NCBI RefSeq assembly: GCF_009687845.1
Contig: NZ_BLAD01000037.1
Span: 1 to 64,000 of the forward strand
Direction: 5' to 3'
DNA: 64,000 nucleotides
From: Acrocarpospora corrugata
Lineage (GTDB): Bacteria > Actinomycetota > Actinomycetes > Streptosporangiales > Streptosporangiaceae
The position numbers and the translations under genes were made by a program. Shown piece after piece: positions 26,396 through 36,201 of this stretch. Below the pieces are notes generated by a model that worked only from the letters and a program-made list of their open reading frames with translations, searched no databases and was not told the origin of the DNA. Numbering within the stretch: the stretch's first letter is position 1; every line of letters starts with the position of its first letter.

Positions 26396-26424
26396 ACAGC
26401 CCGGGGCTGGGCGCCCCGGGCTGT
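26396..26424. terminator. bidirectional terminator between convergent genes
   Basis: A perfect 12-bp stem, ACAGCCCGGGGC and GCCCCGGGCTGT, with a 5-nt loop, starts 3 bp after the permease stop and ends 26 bp before the stop of the convergent secreted-protein gene. The stem is very GC-rich. Confidence 0.8.
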
Positions 26425-26450
26425 CTCAGTAGAGCTCAGTAGAGAAGGTG

Positions 26451-27509
26451 TCAGCGCTTCACGCGCACCCAGTCCCGCGCGCTGGACGACGGGTCGACGT
26501 CACGGTCGCCCGCGAAGACGGCCTTCCAGTAGCCGGACTTGGTGGCCTTGGTCTTGGTGTAGAACGCACCGGAGTCGTTGGCCCAGGTGGTCTTCACGTA
26601 CTTCCAGGAGCCGTGCTTGGTCTTGAACCAGATCGACACCTTGCCGTCGTATCCGTCCCAGCTCCAGCGGTCCTCGGCCTGGAGCAGGCCGCGGAGGTAG
26701 ACGTACTTGCCGTACTTCACCGGCTCGGGGGAGGCGTTGAAGCGGATGATGCGGCTGTCGAGGTCGGGCTTGGGCGCCGGCGGGCGGGGCTTGTTCCGGA
26801 CGTCGACCTGGTCGCTGTCGCTCGTGGTCGGGTGGAACTTGCCGGCGACCCCTTCGAACTCGGCGCGCCACCAGCCGGACTTGTAGACCTTCAGTCCGGT
26901 GGAGAACTCGCCGCGGTGGCCGGTGCGGTCCCACGCGATCCGCTTGTAGGTGGAGCTGCCCTCGGCCTTGAACGCGATCCAGACACCCTGGCCGGGCAGG
27001 CCCTTCCAGCCCTGGTTGCTGTTGACCAGCAGGTCACCGCGGACGGTGAGGACCTGGCCGGCCGCGATCGGCTCGGGAGCCGCGCCGAAGCCGCGGATGT
27101 CGGTCTCCCAGACCTGGACGACGTTGAAGCCGCGTGACTCGTTGGTGGTGTCGTTACCGCTGATCGCGGTGACGCTGAACTTCCACTCGCCCGGAGCGGA
27201 CTGGCGGCCGAACTTGGCCGTGCCGGTCCACTTGGTGCTGTTGTCCGAGGAGGTGAGCGCGACCGACGCCGGGTTTCCGCCCGGCGCCTGGAGCGTCGCC
27301 GTGACCTTGCTGGGGTCGGCGAACTGGGTGGTGAAGCTGAAGGTCGCGGTGACCTCGTTCGAGCTGGTGACCTCGACCGGGCTCGGGTTGATCGAGATGT
27401 CCTTCACGATCGGTTTTGCCACGCCCGTGGCGTGGGCCGCGGGGCTGACGACCAGGGTCGTCGCTCCCAGCGCAGCCGCAATGACCACGGCGCTGATGCG
27501 TTTCAACAT
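26451..27509 (-). CDS. secreted protein with Ig-like repeats, function unknown
   Basis: A 352-residue protein with a classical signal peptide (basic MLKR start, Ala/Val core, likely cleavage after SPAAHA). The mature part is beta-rich with three similar ~100-residue modules. Two of them end in a shared pattern of KSGxWxAxFxG (YKSGWWRAEFEG, TKSGYWKAVFAG), preceded by calcium- or polymer-like GEFSTG and GAFYTK turns. No catalytic motif is visible. It resembles actinobacterial secreted beta-sandwich proteins of unknown role. It is monocistronic, read toward the shared terminator and divergent from the dehydrogenase gene. Confidence 0.75.
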   Translation of the reverse strand: MLKRISAVVIAAALGATTLVVSPAAHATGVAKPIVKDISINPSPVEVTSSNEVTATFSFTTQFADPSKVTATLQAPGGNPASVALTSSDNSTKWTGTAKFGRQSAPGEWKFSVTAISGNDTTNESRGFNVVQVWETDIRGFGAAPEPIAAGQVLTVRGDLLVNSNQGWKGLPGQGVWIAFKAEGSSTYKRIAWDRTGHRGEFSTGLKVYKSGWWRAEFEGVAGKFHPTTSDSDQVDVRNKPRPPAPKPDLDSRIIRFNASPEPVKYGKYVYLRGLLQAEDRWSWDGYDGKVSIWFKTKHGSWKYVKTTWANDSGAFYTKTKATKSGYWKAVFAGDRDVDPSSSARDWVRVKR

Positions 27510-27613
27510 GCGGGTCCTTTCTTCTCCCCGGTGCTGTTGAACGCGGCGTTTGAGGGTGCCACGTCATGTTCCTTACTAGTAGACGGTTTAAAGGGGTGAT
27601 TGGTTGGACTCCC

Positions 27614-27626
27614 TGACAAGCTGTCA
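27614..27626. promoter_or_regulatory. short inverted repeat in divergent intergenic region
   Basis: TGACA-AGC-TGTCA is a perfect 5-bp inverted repeat between the secreted-protein and dehydrogenase genes. It may be an operator; chance cannot be excluded at this length. Confidence 0.25.
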
Positions 27627-27723
27627 TTAACTGCTGTTGAACCGGCAGCGCTCTGCAACAAGACATCAACAGAGTGAGCAAGGCTTGTGACGGAGCCCTC
27701 GTCGTGGCGACATAATCGGCCTT

Positions 27724-29931
27724 GTGGCGCGGGACACTGTTGAGACACATTTCGCCGAGGTCGTCGGTGCGCTCCGGCCGGGCACCCCCAGGGATCCGAG
27801 CCTGCCGGTGCGGGACGGGACCACCCTGACGGGCACCCGGTGCGGGGAACTCTTCGACATCCAGCTCGGCAGCCGGCTCCTTGACATCGCCGCTCGCCAG
27901 TTGCGCGCGGAGGGCGAGGGCCACTACACGATCGGCTCGTCGGGGCACGAGGGCAACGCGGCGGTGGCCGCGGCCCTGGCGCCCACCGACCCGGCCCTGC
28001 TGCACTACCGGTCCGGCGCCTTCTACCTGGCCCGGTCCGAGCAGGCGGGGCGGCTCGCCGAGGAGGGCCTGCGGGACGTGCTGCTCGGGCTCGCGGCCGC
28101 GGTGGAGGAGCCGATCGCGGGCGGGCGGCACAAGGTGTTCGGCCACCCCGATCTGGCGATCATCCCGCAGACCTCGACGATCGCCAGCCACCTGCCGCGC
28201 GCGGTCGGCGTCGCGTTCGCGATCGAGCGGGCCAGGCAGCTCGGCGTGCGGGGCCGCTGGCCGGGCGACGCCATCGCGGTGTGCAGCTTCGGCGACGCGA
28301 GCGTCAACCACGCCAGCGCGCTGACCGGTTTCAACACCGCGGCGTACGGCGAGTTCCGCGGCCTCGCACTCCCGCTGCTGTTCGTCTGTGAGGACAACGG
28401 CCTGGGCATCAGCGTGCGCACCCCGCCGGGCTGGGTCGAGGCCGGGCGCCACCCGCTGCTGACCTACTTCGAGGCCGACGGCTGCGACCTGCCCGACGTG
28501 TACGACACCGCCCGCCGCGCCGCCGACCACGTCAGGACCGGGCGCTCGCCCGCGTTCCTGCGGATCAGCACGGTACGGCTGATGGGTCACGCAGGATCCG
28601 ACGTGGAGATGGCCTACCGGACCCGCCGCGAGATCGCCGCCGACCTGGACCGCGACCCGCTGATCGGCACCGCCCGGCTGCTGGTCGAGGCCGGCCTGGA
28701 GACCCCGGACACGATCCTGGCCCGGTACGAGGCCGAACGCGACCACGTGCTCAAACTCGCCCTGGAGTGCACCCGCCGCCCCCGGCTGGAATCCGCGCAC
28801 CAGGTGATCGAGCCGCTCGCCCCCCGCCATCCGGTCGACGTCGCCCAGCAGGTGACCAGGGCCGCCGCCACCCGGGAGCAGGTCTTCCGGGTGCTGCCCG
28901 AGGACGAGGACAAGCTCACCCTGGCCCAGGCGATCAACCGCACCCTGGCCGACGCGCTGGCGCTCGACCCCGGCATGCTGGTGTTCGGCGAGGACGTGGC
29001 CCGCAAGGGCGGCGTGTACGGGGTGACCCGCGGCCTGCTCCGCCAGTTCGGCGCCGCCCGCGTCTTCGACACGCTCCTGGACGAGCAGGCGATCCTGGGC
29101 CTGGCTCTCGGCTCCGGCGTGTCCGGGCTGACGGCGGTGCCGGAGATCCAGTACCTGGCGTACCTGCACAACGCGCTGGACCAGATCCGGGGCGAGGCGT
29201 CCTCGCTGCAGTTCTTCTCGCAGGGCGCGTACCGGAACCCGCTGGTGGCCCGGGTGCCCGGGTACGCCTACCAGAAGGGCTTCGGCGGGCACTTCCACAA
29301 CGACAACTCGGTGGCCGCGCTGCGCGACATCCCGGGCCTCGTCATCGCCTCCCCGGCCCGGCCCGACGACGCCGCCTCGATGCTGCGCACCTGCCTGGCC
29401 TCGGCCAGGACCGACGGCAGCGTCTGCGTCTTCATCGAGCCGATCGCGCTCTACCACACCAGGGATCTGTTCGACGACGGCGACAACGGCTGGCTGGCCA
29501 AGTACGCGCCGCCGTCCCGCTGGGCCGAGACGCACGTGCCGCTCGGCCGGGCCCGCTCGTACGGCGACGGGCGCGACCTCACCATCGTCACCTTCGGAAA
29601 CGGCGTCCGGATGAGCCTGCGCGCGGCGGTGAAGCTGACCAAGGACGAGAAGAGCTGCCGGGTGCTCGACCTGCGCTGGCTCTCCCCGCTGCCGATCGAC
29701 GACCTGATGCGGGCCGCCGAGCTGACCGGCAAGGTCCTGATCGCGGACGAGACCCGCAGGACCGGCGGCGTCTCCGAGGCGATCGTGACCGCCCTGGTGG
29801 ACAACGGGTTCTCCGGCTCGATCTCGCGGGTGACCTCGCAGGACAGCTTCATCCCGCTCGGCGCCGCCGCCGACCACGTGCTGCTGACCGAGCACGAGAT
29901 CGAGCAGGCGGCCAGGAAGATGCTCTCCTGA
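27724..29931 (+). CDS. branched-chain 2-oxoacid dehydrogenase E1, fused alpha and beta
   Basis: A 735-residue protein joining two subunits that are usually separate. Residues about 40-370 are the E1 alpha thiamine-diphosphate half (GSSGHEGNAAVAAAL, GDASVNHASALTGFNTA, CEDNGLGISV). Residues about 395-735 are the E1 beta half (VFGEDVARKGGVYGVTRGL, FNT-type DEQAILGLALG, PVRxD-like PARPDD). It decarboxylates branched-chain 2-oxoacids and passes the acyl group to an E2 lipoyl protein, which is not in the window. The neighbouring carboxylase, lyase and dehydrogenase genes point to valine/leucine/isoleucine breakdown. GTG start, divergent from the secreted-protein gene. Confidence 0.87.
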   Translation: MARDTVETHFAEVVGALRPGTPRDPSLPVRDGTTLTGTRCGELFDIQLGSRLLDIAARQLRAEGEGHYTIGSSGHEGNAAVAAALAPTDPALLHYRSGAFYLARSEQAGRLAEEGLRDVLLGLAAAVEEPIAGGRHKVFGHPDLAIIPQTSTIASHLPRAVGVAFAIERARQLGVRGRWPGDAIAVCSFGDASVNHASALTGFNTAAYGEFRGLALPLLFVCEDNGLGISVRTPPGWVEAGRHPLLTYFEADGCDLPDVYDTARRAADHVRTGRSPAFLRISTVRLMGHAGSDVEMAYRTRREIAADLDRDPLIGTARLLVEAGLETPDTILARYEAERDHVLKLALECTRRPRLESAHQVIEPLAPRHPVDVAQQVTRAAATREQVFRVLPEDEDKLTLAQAINRTLADALALDPGMLVFGEDVARKGGVYGVTRGLLRQFGAARVFDTLLDEQAILGLALGSGVSGLTAVPEIQYLAYLHNALDQIRGEASSLQFFSQGAYRNPLVARVPGYAYQKGFGGHFHNDNSVAALRDIPGLVIASPARPDDAASMLRTCLASARTDGSVCVFIEPIALYHTRDLFDDGDNGWLAKYAPPSRWAETHVPLGRARSYGDGRDLTIVTFGNGVRMSLRAAVKLTKDEKSCRVLDLRWLSPLPIDDLMRAAELTGKVLIADETRRTGGVSEAIVTALVDNGFSGSISRVTSQDSFIPLGAAADHVLLTEHEIEQAARKMLS

Positions 29932-29949
29932 GGTTAGTCGCCGCTAACC
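29932..29949. promoter_or_regulatory. inverted repeat at the 3' end of the tetR-like gene
   Basis: GGTTAGTCGCCGCTAACC has perfect 6-bp arms. It contains the core TTAGTC-GC-CGCTAA, close to the candidate operator at the other end of the tetR-like gene. It lies between convergent stop codons, so it could equally be a terminator stem. Confidence 0.35.
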
Positions 29950-30500
29950 GTGAGGGCGGCCAGCGCCATCCGGTGCAGCAGTTCGGCCATCTCCCGCGCG
30001 GGCAGCTCGCCGGCGCTGCGCGGGGTCGAGTTGATCAGCCCGAGCACGGCGTGGGCGGCCGACCGCAGCCGGACCGGCGGGACCGCGGGGTGCAGGTCGC
30101 GCAGCACGGTCACCCACTCCTCCACGTAGAGGCGCTGGAGGCGGCGGATCTGGCGGCGGGCCAGTTCCGGCACGTTGTGCAGTTCGCGCTCGTGCACCCG
30201 GATCAGCGCCGGATGGCTGAGCGCGAAGTCGATGTGGCCGGTCAGCAGGGCGTGCAGCGCCTCCGGCGGGGGTAGCGAGGCGGTCGCGGCGCCCTGGTCG
30301 TGCAGGCGGGCGCTGATGTCCAGCAGGATCTGACTGAGTAGCGCCTCCTTGCCCCGGAAGTGCCGGTACAGGGCCGGGCCCGTGATGCCGACGGCCGCGC
30401 CGATGTCCTCGATCGACACCCCGTGGAAGCCGCGCGCCGCGAACAGGTTCGCCGCCGCCTCCAGGATCTCGTCACGCCGATTGCGGGTAGGGACTGCCAT
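29934..30500 (-). CDS. TetR family regulator of the leucine/isovalerate cluster
   Basis: A 188-residue TetR protein. The N-terminal helix-turn-helix is in AARGFHGVSIEDIGAAVGIT followed by GPALYRHFRGKEALL; the C-terminal domain is helical (YVEEWVTVLRDLHPAV). It is divergent from the acyl-CoA carboxylase operon, the usual position for a repressor sensing an acyl-CoA intermediate. The 44-bp gap holds the candidate operator. Control of the downstream catabolic operon is an inference from position. Confidence 0.88.
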   Translation of the reverse strand: MAVPTRNRRDEILEAAANLFAARGFHGVSIEDIGAAVGITGPALYRHFRGKEALLSQILLDISARLHDQGAATASLPPPEALHALLTGHIDFALSHPALIRVHERELHNVPELARRQIRRLQRLYVEEWVTVLRDLHPAVPPVRLRSAAHAVLGLINSTPRSAGELPAREMAELLHRMALAALTVSGD

Positions 30501-30508
30501 GCGGCAAT

Positions 30509-30524
30509 GTTAGTGTGCGTTAAC
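30509..30524. promoter_or_regulatory. candidate TetR operator
   Basis: GTTAGTGTGCGTTAAC fits TTARYG-NN-CRYTAA (both halves degenerate copies of one site) within the short gap between the divergent tetR-like and carboxylase genes, 9 bp from the tetR start and 21 bp from the carboxylase start. Confidence 0.5.
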
Positions 30525-30544
30525 GTGGCGATGGGAGGTGGCGG

Positions 30545-32113
30545 GTGATTTCCTGGCCGGTGCTGGCGAGCACCTGTGATCAGAACGCGGCGGCGTACCA
30601 GGCGAACGCCGAGGTCAACGAGCGGCTCGCGGCCGAGCTGCGGGAGCGGCTGGCGGTCGCGGCGCGCGGCGGCCCCGAGCGGTCCCGCGCCCGCCACGTC
30701 GAGCGCGGCAAACTGCTGCCCCGGGACCGGGTGGACACCCTGCTCGACCCCGGCTCCCGCTTCCTGGAACTCTCCGCGCTGGCCGCCACCGGTCTGTACG
30801 GGGACGAGGCCCCCGCCGCCGGCATCATCACCGGGGTCGGCAGGGTCGCGGGCCGCGAGGTCGTCGTGGTCGCCAACGACGCCACGGTGAAGGGCGGGAC
30901 CTACTATCCGGTCACCGTCAAGAAGCACCTGCGGGCCCAGGAAGTCGCCCTGCACAACCACCTGCCCTGCGTCTACCTGGTCGACTCCGGCGGCGCGTTC
31001 CTGCCCCGGCAGGACGAGGTCTTCCCGGACCGGGAGCATTTCGGCCGGATCTTCTACAACCAGGCGACCATGTCCGCGCGCGGCATCCCGCAGATCGCCG
31101 CCGTCCTGGGCTCCTGCACGGCGGGCGGCGCCTACGTGCCGGCCATGAGCGACGAAGCGGTGATCGTCCGGAACCAGGGCACGATCTTCCTCGGCGGCCC
31201 GCCCCTGGTCAAGGCCGCCACCGGCGAGACGGTCACCGCCGAGGAGCTGGGCGGCGGCGACGTGCACGCCCGGATCAGCGGCGTCACCGACCACCTGGCC
31301 GAGGACGACGCCCACGCCCTGCGCATCGTCCGCGACATCGTCGCCACCCTCGGCCCCCCGGCGGAACGCCCATGGACGGTCGAACCCGCAGAACCGCCCC
31401 GCCACTCGCCGCACGATCTGTACGGCATCGTCCCCGCCGACACCCGCACCCCCTACGACGTGCGCGAGGTCATCGCCAGAATCGCCGACGGCAGCCGCTT
31501 CCTGGAGTTCAAGGCGGAGTACGGTCCGACCCTCGTCACTGGTTTCGCCAGGATCCACGGCCACCCGGTGGGGATCATCGCCAACAACGGCATCCTGTTC
31601 GCCGAGTCGGCGCTGAAGGGCGCCCACTTCATCGAGCTGTGCGACCGGCGCAGCACGCCGCTGCTGTTCCTGCAGAACATCAGCGGCTTCATGGTGGGGA
31701 AGGCGTATGAGGCGGGCGGGATCGCCAAACACGGCGCGAAGATGGTCACCGCGGTCGCCTGCGCCCGGGTGCCCAAGTTCACCGTGATCATCGGCGGCTC
31801 GTTCGGGGCCGGGAACTACGCGATGGCCGGGCGGGCCTACCAGCCGAGGTTCCTGTGGATGTGGCCCAACGCCCGCATCTCGGTGATGGGCGGCGAGCAG
31901 GCCGCCACCGTGCTGTCCACCGTCGGCAACGCCGATCCCGCCGAGATCCGGGCACAGTACGAGGAGCAAGGCAACCCCTACTATTCGACGGCCCGGCTCT
32001 GGGACGACGGCGTCATCGATCCGGCGGACACCAGGACCGTGCTCGGCCTGGCGCTCGGGGCCGCCGCGAACGCGCCGCTCGAACCCGTCGGCTACGGCGT
32101 CTTCAGGATGTGA
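30545..32113 (+). CDS. acyl-CoA carboxylase carboxyltransferase (methylcrotonyl-CoA type)
   Basis: A 522-residue beta subunit. The GTG start has GGGAGGTG 5 bp upstream. Features of the methylcrotonyl-CoA/geranyl-CoA carboxylase beta family are [61 protein letters not shown] and [10 protein letters not shown]. It transfers CO2 from carboxybiotin to 3-methylcrotonyl-CoA in leucine breakdown. The biotin-bearing partner follows after 5 bp. Confidence 0.92.
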   Translation: MISWPVLASTCDQNAAAYQANAEVNERLAAELRERLAVAARGGPERSRARHVERGKLLPRDRVDTLLDPGSRFLELSALAATGLYGDEAPAAGIITGVGRVAGREVVVVANDATVKGGTYYPVTVKKHLRAQEVALHNHLPCVYLVDSGGAFLPRQDEVFPDREHFGRIFYNQATMSARGIPQIAAVLGSCTAGGAYVPAMSDEAVIVRNQGTIFLGGPPLVKAATGETVTAEELGGGDVHARISGVTDHLAEDDAHALRIVRDIVATLGPPAERPWTVEPAEPPRHSPHDLYGIVPADTRTPYDVREVIARIADGSRFLEFKAEYGPTLVTGFARIHGHPVGIIANNGILFAESALKGAHFIELCDRRSTPLLFLQNISGFMVGKAYEAGGIAKHGAKMVTAVACARVPKFTVIIGGSFGAGNYAMAGRAYQPRFLWMWPNARISVMGGEQAATVLSTVGNADPAEIRAQYEEQGNPYYSTARLWDDGVIDPADTRTVLGLALGAAANAPLEPVGYGVFRM

Positions 32114-32118
32114 TCCTC

Positions 32119-34044
32119 ATGTTCGACACGGTGCTGGTGGCAAACCGGGGCGAGATCGCCGTCCGGGTGATCCGCACCCTGCGCGCCCTCGGCGTGCGTT
32201 CCGTCGCCGTGCACAGCGATGCCGACGCCGGCGCGCCGCACGTCCGGGCGGCTGACCTGGCAGTCCGGCTGCCGGGCGGCTATCTCGACGTCGACGCCAT
32301 CCTGGACGCGGCCGCGCGGTCGGGCGCTCAGGCGATCCATCCCGGATACGGGTTCCTCGCGGAGAACGCCGGGTTCGCCAGGGCCTGCGCGGAACGCGGG
32401 GTGGTCTTCGTCGGCCCGCCGCCGGCGGCCATCGAGGCGATGGGCGACAAGATCCGCGCCAAGGAGACGGTCGCCGCGGCCGGGGTGCCGGTGGTGCCCG
32501 GCGCGACCGGCGACCTGTCCGGCTGGGCCGAGTTCCCTGCGCTGATCAAGCCGTCGGCCGGGGGCGGCGGTAAGGGCATGCTGCTGGTCCGGTCGGCCGC
32601 CGAACTGCCGGAGGCGATCGAGTCGGCGCGGCGCACGGCGGTGGCCGCGTTCGGGGACGGCACCCTGCTGATCGAACGGTTCGTCGGGAACCCCCGGCAC
32701 ATCGAGATCCAGGTCCTCGCCGACGGGTCCGGCGACGTCGTGCATCTGGGCGAGCGCGAGTGCAGCCTGCAGCGGCGGCACCAGAAGATCATCGAGGAGG
32801 CGCCGTCGCCGTTCGTGGACGCGGCGACCCGGGAGCGGATGGGCTCGGCGGCCGTGGAGGCGGCGCGGTCGGTCGGGTATGTCGGGGCCGGGACCGTGGA
32901 GTTCATCGTCCCCGGCGGCGAAGGGCCCGGCGAGTTCTTCTTCATGGAGATGAACACCCGGCTGCAGGTCGAGCATCCGGTCACCGAACTCGTCTGCCGG
33001 GTCGGCGGGGAGCCGATCGACCTGGTGGAACGCCAGTTGCGGGTGGCGGCGGGGGCGCCCCTGGGGTTCGGGCAGGAGGACGTTCTGCTGGCCGGCCACG
33101 CGGTCGAGGCGCGGATCTACGCGGAGGATCCCCGGCGCGGGTTCCTGCCCACCGGCGGGCGCGTGCTGGGGCTGCGGGAGCCCGAGTCGGTACGGGTGGA
33201 CTCCGGTCTGGCCGAAGGGGTGGTCGTCGGCAGCGGCTACGACCCGATGTTGTCGAAGGTGATCGCCTGGGCCCCGGAGCGTGGGCAGGCCCTCCGCGTC
33301 CTGGGTGAGGCGCTGGGCGAGACGGTCATCCTGGGCATGCCCACCAACATCGCGTTCCTGCGCGCCCTGCTCGCCGACCCCGACGTGGTGGCCGGCCGCC
33401 TCGACACCGGCCTGGTGGAACGCCACCTCGACGCCCTCCTCGCGAATATTTCCGAAATTTCGCCAGATGCGCTGGCGGTGGCGGCGCTGCACTTCCACCC
33501 TTCTGGGGACGAGAGCGGCGACCCCTGGGACGTTCCCGACGGCTGGCGGCTGGGGGAGCGCGCCTGGGCCCGCTACCGCCTCGAATCCGCCGGAGAACTC
33601 ATCGACGTCCGAGTCCGCGGCACCCGCTCCGGAGCCGAGGTCCTGATCGCCGGCGCGGTCCTGACCGCCGCGCTCGGGCCGGATTCGACCGCGACCGTCG
33701 ACGGCCTGACCAAGCGCTATCTCACCGCCCGCGACGGCGACACCCTCTGGTTCCCGTCCGGCCCGGTGACCCGGCATCACCCGGGCGACCCCGGCGACCG
33801 CGCCGCCACCGGCACCGGCGACGGCCTGGTCCGCAGCCCGATGCCGGGCACCGTCCTGGTGGTGAAGGCCGTCCTCGGCGACCGGGTCCAGGCCGGTCAG
33901 CCGCTACTGATCGTGGAGGCGATGAAAATGGAGCACACCGTCACCGCGCCCTTCCCGGGCACGGTCACCGACCTGCCCGTCCGCGCGGGCCAGCAGGTCG
34001 CCATGGACGCGCCCCTGGCCACCGTCACCCCCGAGGAGGCTTGA
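32119..34044 (+). CDS. acyl-CoA carboxylase biotin-containing alpha subunit
   Basis: A 641-residue protein: biotin carboxylase domain (1-445; [43 protein letters not shown]), a BT-type linker, and a C-terminal biotinyl domain with the biotinylated lysine in EAMKMEH. I take the ATG at 32119, 5 bp after the beta-subunit stop. It carboxylates its own biotin using ATP and bicarbonate, supplying the beta subunit. The lyase gene starts inside its stop codon (TGATG). Confidence 0.93.
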   Translation: MFDTVLVANRGEIAVRVIRTLRALGVRSVAVHSDADAGAPHVRAADLAVRLPGGYLDVDAILDAAARSGAQAIHPGYGFLAENAGFARACAERGVVFVGPPPAAIEAMGDKIRAKETVAAAGVPVVPGATGDLSGWAEFPALIKPSAGGGGKGMLLVRSAAELPEAIESARRTAVAAFGDGTLLIERFVGNPRHIEIQVLADGSGDVVHLGERECSLQRRHQKIIEEAPSPFVDAATRERMGSAAVEAARSVGYVGAGTVEFIVPGGEGPGEFFFMEMNTRLQVEHPVTELVCRVGGEPIDLVERQLRVAAGAPLGFGQEDVLLAGHAVEARIYAEDPRRGFLPTGGRVLGLREPESVRVDSGLAEGVVVGSGYDPMLSKVIAWAPERGQALRVLGEALGETVILGMPTNIAFLRALLADPDVVAGRLDTGLVERHLDALLANISEISPDALAVAALHFHPSGDESGDPWDVPDGWRLGERAWARYRLESAGELIDVRVRGTRSGAEVLIAGAVLTAALGPDSTATVDGLTKRYLTARDGDTLWFPSGPVTRHHPGDPGDRAATGTGDGLVRSPMPGTVLVVKAVLGDRVQAGQPLLIVEAMKMEHTVTAPFPGTVTDLPVRAGQQVAMDAPLATVTPEEA

Positions 34045-34952
34045 TGCACCGCCTTCCCGGGCTCCCGGACCAGGTGACGATCTACGAGGTCGGCCCCCGG
34101 GACGGCCTACAGAACGAGGCCGCGATCGTCCCCGTGGACGTCAAGGCGGAATTCGTGGAACGCCTCGTGGACGCCGGGCTCACCACCATCGAGACCACCA
34201 GCTTCGTGCACCCCACCTGGGTGCCGCAGCTCGCCGACGCCGCCGAACTGCTGACCAGGGTCGAACGCCGACCCGGCATCCGCTACCCGGTGCTCGTCCC
34301 GAACGAGCGCGGCCTCGACCGCGCCCTCGAACACGGCGTCACCGAGATCGCGATCTTCGCCAGCGCCACCGAGACCTTCGCCCAGCGCAACCTCAACCGC
34401 ACCGTCGACTCCCAGTTCGCGATGTTCGCCCCCGTCGTGTCCCGCGCCCTGGCGAGCGGCGTCCGCGTCCGCGCGTACGTGTCGATGTGCTTCGGCGACC
34501 CCTGGGAGGGCCCGGTGCCGGTCGAGCGCGTCGTCGAGGTCGGGACGCGCCTGCTCGACCTGGGCTGCTTCGAACTCTCCCTCGGCGACACCATCGGCGT
34601 CGGCACTCCCGGGCACGCCCGCGCCCTCATCGAGGCCTTCCCCGGCGGGCCGTCCTCGCTCGCCGTGCACTTCCACGACACCTACGGCCAGGCCCTGGCC
34701 AACACGCTGGAAGCGCTCCGCTGCGGCGTCACCGTCGTCGACGCGGCGGCGGGCGGGATCGGCGGCTGCCCGTACGCGGAGAGTGCCACCGGCAACCTCG
34801 CCACCGAGGACCTGGTCTGGATGCTGCACGGCCTCGGCATCGAGACCGGCGTAGACCTGGAGTCCTTGGTCGCCACCTCCGCCTGGCTGGCCCGCCGGCT
34901 CGGCCGCCCCAGCCCCTCCGCCGTTGTCCGCGCCCTCTCCAAGGAGCTGTGA
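34044..34952 (+). CDS. hydroxymethylglutaryl-CoA lyase
   Basis: A 302-residue TIM-barrel lyase. EVGPRDGLQNE is the family signature at the N-terminus, with TSFVHPTWVPQLADA, the cation-binding VHFHDTYGQALAN and the glycine-rich catalytic-cysteine loop AAGGIGGCPYAESATGN. It splits HMG-CoA into acetoacetate and acetyl-CoA, the last step of leucine degradation. The ATG at 34044 overlaps the carboxylase stop and has GAGGAGG upstream. Confidence 0.94.
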   Translation: MHRLPGLPDQVTIYEVGPRDGLQNEAAIVPVDVKAEFVERLVDAGLTTIETTSFVHPTWVPQLADAAELLTRVERRPGIRYPVLVPNERGLDRALEHGVTEIAIFASATETFAQRNLNRTVDSQFAMFAPVVSRALASGVRVRAYVSMCFGDPWEGPVPVERVVEVGTRLLDLGCFELSLGDTIGVGTPGHARALIEAFPGGPSSLAVHFHDTYGQALANTLEALRCGVTVVDAAAGGIGGCPYAESATGNLATEDLVWMLHGLGIETGVDLESLVATSAWLARRLGRPSPSAVVRALSKEL

Positions 34953-36103
34953 TGCTCACCGACGAATACGATGACCTGCGCAAATCCGTCGAGTCCTTCG
35001 CCCGCGAAGTGGTCGCCCCGGTGATCGGCGACTTCTACGAGCGGTGCGAGTTTCCGTACGAGATCGTGCGGAGGATGGGCGCGATGGGCCTGTTCGGCCT
35101 GCCGATCCCGGAGGAGCACGGCGGCATGGGCGGCGACTACTTCGCGCTCTGCCTGGCCCTGGAGGAGCTCGGCCGGGTGGACTCGTCGGTGGCGATCACC
35201 CTGGAGGCCGGGGTCTCGCTGGGCGCGATGCCGCTGCTGCGGTTCGGCACCGACGAGCAGCGGGCCCGCTGGCTGCCGGGGCTCGCGGCCGGGGAGACAC
35301 TGGGCGCGTTCGGCCTGACCGAGCCCGGCGGCGGCTCCGACGTGCCCGGCGGCATGCGCACCACCGCCGACCTGGACGGCGGCGAATGGGTGATCAACGG
35401 CTCGAAGGCGTTCATCACCAACTCCGGCACCACCATCACCGCCTTCGTCGCCGTGGCCGCCATCACCGGCCGCCGCGCCGACGGCCGCCCCGAGATCTCC
35501 ACGATCATCGTCCCGGCCGGCACCCCCGGGTTCACGGTCTCCAAGAAGTACTCCAAGGTCGGCTGGTCGGCCAGCGACACCCGCGAACTCTCCTTCACCG
35601 ACTGCCGCGTCCCCGCCGCCAACCTGCTCGGCGAGCGCGGCCGGGGCTACGCCCAGTTCCTGCAGACCCTCGACGAGGGCCGCATCGCCATCGCCGCCCT
35701 CTCCGTCGGCCTCGCCCAGGGCTGCGTGGACGAATCCCTCCGGTACGTCCACGAACGGCACGCCTTCGGCCGGGCGATCGGCGGCTACCAGGCCATCCAG
35801 TTCAAGATCGCCGACATGGAGGTCCGCACCCACACCGCCCGGCTCGCGTACTACCACGCGGCCGAGCGGATGCTCGCAGGACTGCCCTTCAAGAAGCAGG
35901 CGGCCATCGCCAAACTGGTCGCCTCCAACGCGGCCATGGACAACGCCCGCGACGCCACCCAGATCTTCGGCGGCTACGGCTTCATGAACGAGTTCCCGGT
36001 CGGCCGCTTCTACCGCGACGCCAAGATCCTCGAAATCGGCGAAGGCACCAGCGAGGTCCAGCGCATGCTGATCGCCCGCGAACTGGGCCTCTCCGGCCTC
36101 TGA
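34952..36103 (+). CDS. acyl-CoA dehydrogenase
   Basis: A 383-residue flavoenzyme starting inside the lyase stop (TGATG). FAD and substrate motifs are FGLTEPGGGSDV, WVINGSKAFITN and the C-terminal QIFGGYGFMNEFPVGRFYRDAK. The C-terminal base region reads EIGEGTSEVQR, with glutamate where short- and medium-chain enzymes have their catalytic residue. Isovaleryl-CoA dehydrogenases have a non-acidic residue there and use one on another helix. Position in the operon suggests isovaleryl-CoA oxidation, but the motif leaves a 2-methylacyl- or short-chain substrate possible. Confidence 0.9.
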   Translation: MLTDEYDDLRKSVESFAREVVAPVIGDFYERCEFPYEIVRRMGAMGLFGLPIPEEHGGMGGDYFALCLALEELGRVDSSVAITLEAGVSLGAMPLLRFGTDEQRARWLPGLAAGETLGAFGLTEPGGGSDVPGGMRTTADLDGGEWVINGSKAFITNSGTTITAFVAVAAITGRRADGRPEISTIIVPAGTPGFTVSKKYSKVGWSASDTRELSFTDCRVPAANLLGERGRGYAQFLQTLDEGRIAIAALSVGLAQGCVDESLRYVHERHAFGRAIGGYQAIQFKIADMEVRTHTARLAYYHAAERMLAGLPFKKQAAIAKLVASNAAMDNARDATQIFGGYGFMNEFPVGRFYRDAKILEIGEGTSEVQRMLIARELGLSGL

Positions 36104-36111
36104 CCGGAAGC

Positions 36112-36201
36112 TCAGCTCCCGAACAGGAAGTCGCACTGCACGTCGATGGTGATCAGCGCGACCGTGTCCCAGTGCGGGACCAGATGCGGATCGATGCTCA
36201 C
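36112..36201 (-). pseudogene. remnant of a cysteine hydrolase (isochorismatase-like) N-terminus
   Basis: On the minus strand a GTG at 36201 begins 29 codons including DTVALITIDVQCDFLFGS and then a stop. TALI-x-IDVQ-x-DFL is the diagnostic first strand and catalytic aspartate of isochorismatase-type cysteine hydrolases. The rest of the ~180-residue domain is absent. The segment lies 9 bp past the acyl-CoA dehydrogenase, next to a decayed permease. Confidence 0.5.

Noticed and set aside
27154-29895. A 913-codon open frame opposite the E1 dehydrogenase
   Set aside because: Composition is typical of antisense frames in high-GC DNA and the plus strand encodes an unmistakable dehydrogenase.
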